From the NCBI RefSeq assembly GCF_034424625.1, contig NZ_CP139976.1, forward strand, positions 2,976,001 through 3,040,000: a stretch of 64,000 nt of DNA, read 5' to 3'. This stretch comes from Janthinobacterium lividum. Lineage in GTDB: Bacteria > Pseudomonadota > Gammaproteobacteria > Burkholderiales > Burkholderiaceae_D. Of the stretch, positions 61,296-64,000 are shown in pieces. A program made the position numbers and the translations under genes. Each line of letters begins with the position of its first letter. The first letter of the stretch is position 1. The notes beneath the pieces are model-generated. The model saw only the letters and a list, made by a program, of their open reading frames with translations. It was not told where the DNA came from and ran no database searches.

Positions 61296-61954
61296 TGTCG
61301 CGCATGTTGAAAATGGCCCTGTGCCTGGGCCCTGCCATCTTCATGGTCGGTTGCGCCACCAAGCAGGCCGCGTATGATTACACGGCCTTCAAGGCGGCCA
61401 AGCCGCGCTCGATCGTGGTCTTGCCGCCGCTGAACAACTCGCCGGAAGTTAATGCCGGCAACAGCGTCTACGCGCAAGTGACGTATCCGCTGGCCGAAGC
61501 GGGATACTATGTGCTGCCGGTGGCCGTGGTCGGTGAAACCTTCAAGCAGAACGGCTTGACGAATGCCGCCGATATCCACGGCGTCGATGCGAAAAAGCTC
61601 AACGAGATCTTTGGCGCCGATGCGGGCCTGTACGTGACGATTTCCAAGTACGGCACGACGTACGCCGTGATCGACAGCGTGACGGTGGTGTCGGTCGATG
61701 CCAAGCTGGTCGACCTGAAGACGGGCGCCTTGCTGTGGCAGGGCGCGGCCAGCGCATCGAGCAACGAAGGCAACAACAGCGGTGGCGGCGGCCTGGTCGG
61801 CATGCTGGTGACGGCGGCCGTCAAGCAGATCATCAACACCAGTACCGATGCCAGCCATCCGCTCGCCGGCACGGCAAATGCGCGCATGCTGTCGGCCGGC
61901 GTGCCGAATGGCTTGCTGTACGGCCCACGTTCGGAACGCTACCTGGCGCAGTAA
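61292..61954 (+). CDS. DUF799 lipoprotein, GNA1162-like
   Basis: 220 residues, lipobox MVGC. After it come RSIVVLPPLNNSPEVNA, TYPLAEAGYYVLPVAVV and GADAGLYVTISKYGT, the DUF799/GNA1162 pattern; the fold is related to TolB-like/LpoA-type domains. The ATG at 61292 overlaps the DUF4810 stop (an ATG at 61295 follows directly). Last gene of the trio; a hairpin lies at 62014-62048. Confidence 0.88.
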   Translation: MMSRMLKMALCLGPAIFMVGCATKQAAYDYTAFKAAKPRSIVVLPPLNNSPEVNAGNSVYAQVTYPLAEAGYYVLPVAVVGETFKQNGLTNAADIHGVDAKKLNEIFGADAGLYVTISKYGTTYAVIDSVTVVSVDAKLVDLKTGALLWQGAASASSNEGNNSGGGGLVGMLVTAAVKQIINTSTDASHPLAGTANARMLSAGVPNGLLYGPRSERYLAQ

Positions 61955-62013
61955 TCGTTCGCGAGTAGCGTGCCCAGGCCCTGCATCAGCCAGGGCATGA
62001 GCAGTGACAACCG

Positions 62014-62048
62014 GCGCCGGAGGAAATCGCGGACTCGTCCTCCGGCGC
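62014..62048 (+). terminator. Hairpin downstream of the lipoprotein trio
   Basis: GCGCCGGAGGA at 62014-62024 pairs perfectly with TCCTCCGGCGC at 62038-62048 around a 13-base loop. Only a weak T-rich tail (TGTCTTTCC) follows. Confidence 0.5.
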
Positions 62049-62091
62049 TGTCTTTCCTGAGTTCGTGCAGATTCCAGGCAGGGAACAAGCG

Positions 62092-62721
62092 ATGGGCATT
62101 CAATTCAACGTCCGCTACAACGTGGAAACAGACGATTTGCAAGGCAACTCCGTGCTGGTTTTCCTGAAGCTGCAAAACCCGCAGGGCCATTACCACAGTC
62201 ATGCCTGGCAAGTGTTGACGGGGTCGGCCGGCGCCACCGAATCGTTCCACTACGAGGACAGGATCTCGACCGACGTGAACAGTTTCGGCATCACCGGGAA
62301 CACCATCGTCTCGGGCCGCCAGGTCATCGCGCCGGGCCAGCTGCTGTCGGCCGTGAGCCCGCATGGCTTGTCGCCGCTGCTGCAGCCGGCCGCCGCCTCG
62401 CTGGCGCAATCGAAGCTGACGCCGGCACAATGCGGCGTCATGAACGAGACCAGCCCATTCATCCCATTCAGCTGCAACTGGTACGTGAACGACCGGCCGG
62501 TCGCGACCATGCCCGATGTCGACGCCAACATGACGGTCGGTTTCGAATACCTGCCCAGCCTCTATTTTGTGGTCGCCATGCGGCCAGCAGCGGGCCAGAC
62601 CTACAGCCTGGAGAGCTTCCAGGACATGACGCAGTATGCGATGCCGGTCTCGGTTACCGAAGTGGACGTGACCTTGCACCGCAGCCAGGACGCGTGGCGC
62701 TTCGACTTCGCCGCCCGCTAG
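62092..62721 (+). CDS. Protein of unknown function
   Basis: 209 residues from ATG 62092 with GGGAA upstream. Beta-strand-rich sequence without signal peptide or membrane segment; features include FLKLQNPQGHYHSHAWQVL near residue 26 and IPFSCNWYVNDRPVATMPDVD about residue 125. I recognise no family. It is convergent with the siderophore-interacting protein gene and separated by 22 bases. Confidence 0.75.
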   Translation: MGIQFNVRYNVETDDLQGNSVLVFLKLQNPQGHYHSHAWQVLTGSAGATESFHYEDRISTDVNSFGITGNTIVSGRQVIAPGQLLSAVSPHGLSPLLQPAAASLAQSKLTPAQCGVMNETSPFIPFSCNWYVNDRPVATMPDVDANMTVGFEYLPSLYFVVAMRPAAGQTYSLESFQDMTQYAMPVSVTEVDVTLHRSQDAWRFDFAAR

Positions 62722-62743
62722 CGCGCGCCGCGACCGGCACGGC

Positions 62744-63592
62744 TCACACTTCGACGGCCAGGTCGTCGAAGTCGGCCAGGGTGCCGCCATTGGCGATCAG
62801 CTGCTCGAAGCTGTGCTTGCGGCGCGCGTCGATGTGCGTATTGCTGACGCCGCGCTTCCAGTAGCCGGCCACCAGCACCTGTTCCTTGTCCAGGCCTGCA
62901 TCGATGCGGAAGTACTGGCGGATGGCGCGCATTTCATCGCGTTCGCCCGCGCCCCATATCGCGTAACCGTGCGGATCTTGTAACGCCCTGGCCTGGGCGG
63001 CCAGCGGCCCCTCCGGCGCCACGTGGGCCGTGCCGAGACGCTGCAATGCCAGGCCAGGCACCTCGGGTAATTCCTGGAACGCCGCTTCATCATCGGTCAC
63101 CACCCAGCCGATGCCGGCCGCGTTGGCGGGCCATTGCTGCAACATGGCATACAGCGCGGGTATGCCCGTCTCGTCGAGGAAGAGGGCGAGCTTGCGTTCG
63201 CCGCCTCCTGGCACGGTGAATTGCGGGCGCGGCCCCGTCAGGCGAAAGACGTCGCCCACGCGCACGCTGTCACCCCAGCGCATCATGGGGCTGGCATGTG
63301 CATGCAGCACGATATCGAAGGTAAAGGCTGATGCCGCCGCGTCATAGCTGCGCACGGTGTAGATGCGCGACTCGCCGCCATCGATGGCGCCGTCGAGATG
63401 GATGCGGAAGGCCACGTTGGGCAGCGTCCAGTGTGGATCGTCGCCCGAGCGGGCCAGACTGGCCGCGACGCGCAGCACGCTGGGGACGGGGCGCGCGATG
63501 GCGGCGACGGTGGCCGTGACTGCATGCAGGCCGCGGTCATGCTCGGCGTTGCGCAAGGGACTGCCGGATTGCGGTTCTGGGGGTGTTGCCAT
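62744..63592 (-). CDS. Siderophore-interacting protein (ferric-siderophore reductase)
   Basis: 282 residues, ATG 63592 after AGGAG. Two-domain FAD/NAD(P)H reductase of the ViuB family: the FAD-binding motif RIYTVRSYD near residue 76, and the NAD(P)-side segments ALFLDETGIPALYAML and YAIWGAGERDEMRAIRQYF, a signature region. Reduces iron in imported ferric siderophores in the cytosol. Divergent from a TetR-type gene that may regulate it through the palindrome in between. Confidence 0.9.
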   Translation of the reverse strand: MATPPEPQSGSPLRNAEHDRGLHAVTATVAAIARPVPSVLRVAASLARSGDDPHWTLPNVAFRIHLDGAIDGGESRIYTVRSYDAAASAFTFDIVLHAHASPMMRWGDSVRVGDVFRLTGPRPQFTVPGGGERKLALFLDETGIPALYAMLQQWPANAAGIGWVVTDDEAAFQELPEVPGLALQRLGTAHVAPEGPLAAQARALQDPHGYAIWGAGERDEMRAIRQYFRIDAGLDKEQVLVAGYWKRGVSNTHIDARRKHSFEQLIANGGTLADFDDLAVEV

Positions 63593-63615
63593 GTAAGTAC
63601 TCCTGTGTCTTGGGT

Positions 63616-63642
63616 AATTAGTTTCATTATGCTAAACTAATT
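63616..63642. promoter_or_regulatory. Inverted-repeat operator candidate
   Basis: AATTAGTTT at 63616-63624 and AAACTAATT at 63634-63642 are perfect inverted 9-mers separated by 9 bases. It lies in the 88-base gap between the reductase and the TetR gene, a typical site for a TetR-family dimer to control both. Confidence 0.65.
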
Positions 63643-63680
63643 GCTGAAAAACGACAACGCAGCTGCCGCCACGGAAAATA

Positions 63681-64000
63681 ATGATGACTATCGCCACCGA
63701 TACACCGCGCCCCGGGCGTCCCCCCAGCATCACGCGCGCGCGCATTGCCGACGCCGGCATCGCCATGGGCTTGCCCGCCATGACCTTTACGGGCGTGGCC
63801 GCCTTGCTCGGCGTCAGCCACGTGGCGCTGTACAAGCACGTCGCGAACCTGGCCGCGCTCAAGCTGCTGGTGGCCGCGGAGATTTTTGAACGCTGGCAAT
63901 TGCCGGCGCCCGGAGAGGATGACCTGGAGCAGTATCTGCTGCGTTTCAGCGCTTCGCTGCGCCAGCTGGTCAAATTGCATCCCGGCCTGGCGCCCTATCT
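63681..64000 (+). CDS. TetR-family transcriptional regulator, cut by right edge
   Basis: N-terminal 106 residues are present. The ATG at 63681 (or 63684) follows ACGGAAAAT. The DNA-binding domain is recognisable: RIADAGIAMGLPAMTFTGVA, then a helix-turn-helix with GVSHVALYKHVANLAALK. The ligand-binding half lies beyond the window. It is transcribed away from the siderophore reductase gene and probably autoregulates both. Confidence 0.88.
   Translation, partial: MMTIATDTPRPGRPPSITRARIADAGIAMGLPAMTFTGVAALLGVSHVALYKHVANLAALKLLVAAEIFERWQLPAPGEDDLEQYLLRFSASLRQLVKLHPGLAPY

Noticed and set aside
1..64000. CRISPR arrays, tRNA/rRNA genes, insertion sequences, integrases
   Set aside because: I saw no regularly spaced repeats, no tRNA-like cloverleaf and no transposase or integrase motifs in any large frame.

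Overview
The window is a GC-rich (AT-poor outside a few patches) bacterial chromosome segment dominated by a complete type VI secretion system (T6SS) locus. The style of the core genes, the CsgG/DUF4810/DUF799 trio and the effector families (Tle1-type DUF2235 lipases, BTH_I2691/VasX-type effector, DUF4123 adaptors) fit a betaproteobacterium of the Burkholderiales, most likely Oxalobacteraceae (Janthinobacterium/Duganella/Massilia-like). That taxonomic call is inference; no rRNA gene is present.

Layout. 1-5054 (minus): tssK, tssL and a vgrG running off the left edge. 5414-14828 (plus): a TPR lipoprotein, tssB, tssC, hcp, tssE, tssF, tssG, clpV. 14895-23373 (plus): vgrG cassette 1 with a DUF4123 adaptor, two related lipoproteins with a decayed ORF between them, a DUF2235 lipase, a PAAR protein and a membrane protein with a thiolase/ketosynthase-like domain. 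23483-30415 (plus): vgrG cassette 2 with a DUF4123 adaptor, an exported copy of the adaptor's C-terminal domain, a DUF3304 lipoprotein and a second DUF2235 lipase. 30481-39889 (minus): tssA, an OmpA protein (tagN-like), tagF, tssM, a second thiolase-like membrane protein, a second PAAR and an M15 peptidase (tagX-like). 40101-48671 (plus): a membrane protein overlapping a long vgrG, a phospholipase D effector and a Tli4-type immunity protein. 48781-57961 (plus): vgrG cassette 4 with a DUF4123 adaptor, a VasX/BTH_I2691-like pore-forming effector and a small array of membrane proteins (two intact, one frameshifted) that look like immunity proteins. 58154-64000: ordinary flanking genes (ankyrin protein, MFS transporter, CsgG/DUF4810/DUF799 lipoprotein operon, an unknown gene, a siderophore-interacting reductase and a divergent TetR regulator).

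How it works together. Core genes encode sheath (TssB/C), tube (Hcp), baseplate (TssE/F/G/K, TssA), membrane complex (TssL/M plus OmpA protein and peptidoglycan peptidase), recycling ATPase (ClpV) and spike (VgrG/PAAR). No recognisable tssJ is in the window; with tagX, tagN, tagF and the TPR lipoprotein next to tssB, the set resembles the Acinetobacter-type T6SS organisation. Five VgrGs carry different C-terminal tails and each of the four complete cassettes follows the logic spike, loader, immunity/effector.

The most novel-looking items are (a) the twice-repeated gene pair PAAR + two-TM protein with an apparently inactive thiolase-type domain, (b) the exported duplicate of a DUF4123 adaptor's C-terminal domain, and (c) a tail motif on adaptor-linked VgrGs that is replaced by a transthyretin-like extension on the VgrG without an adaptor.
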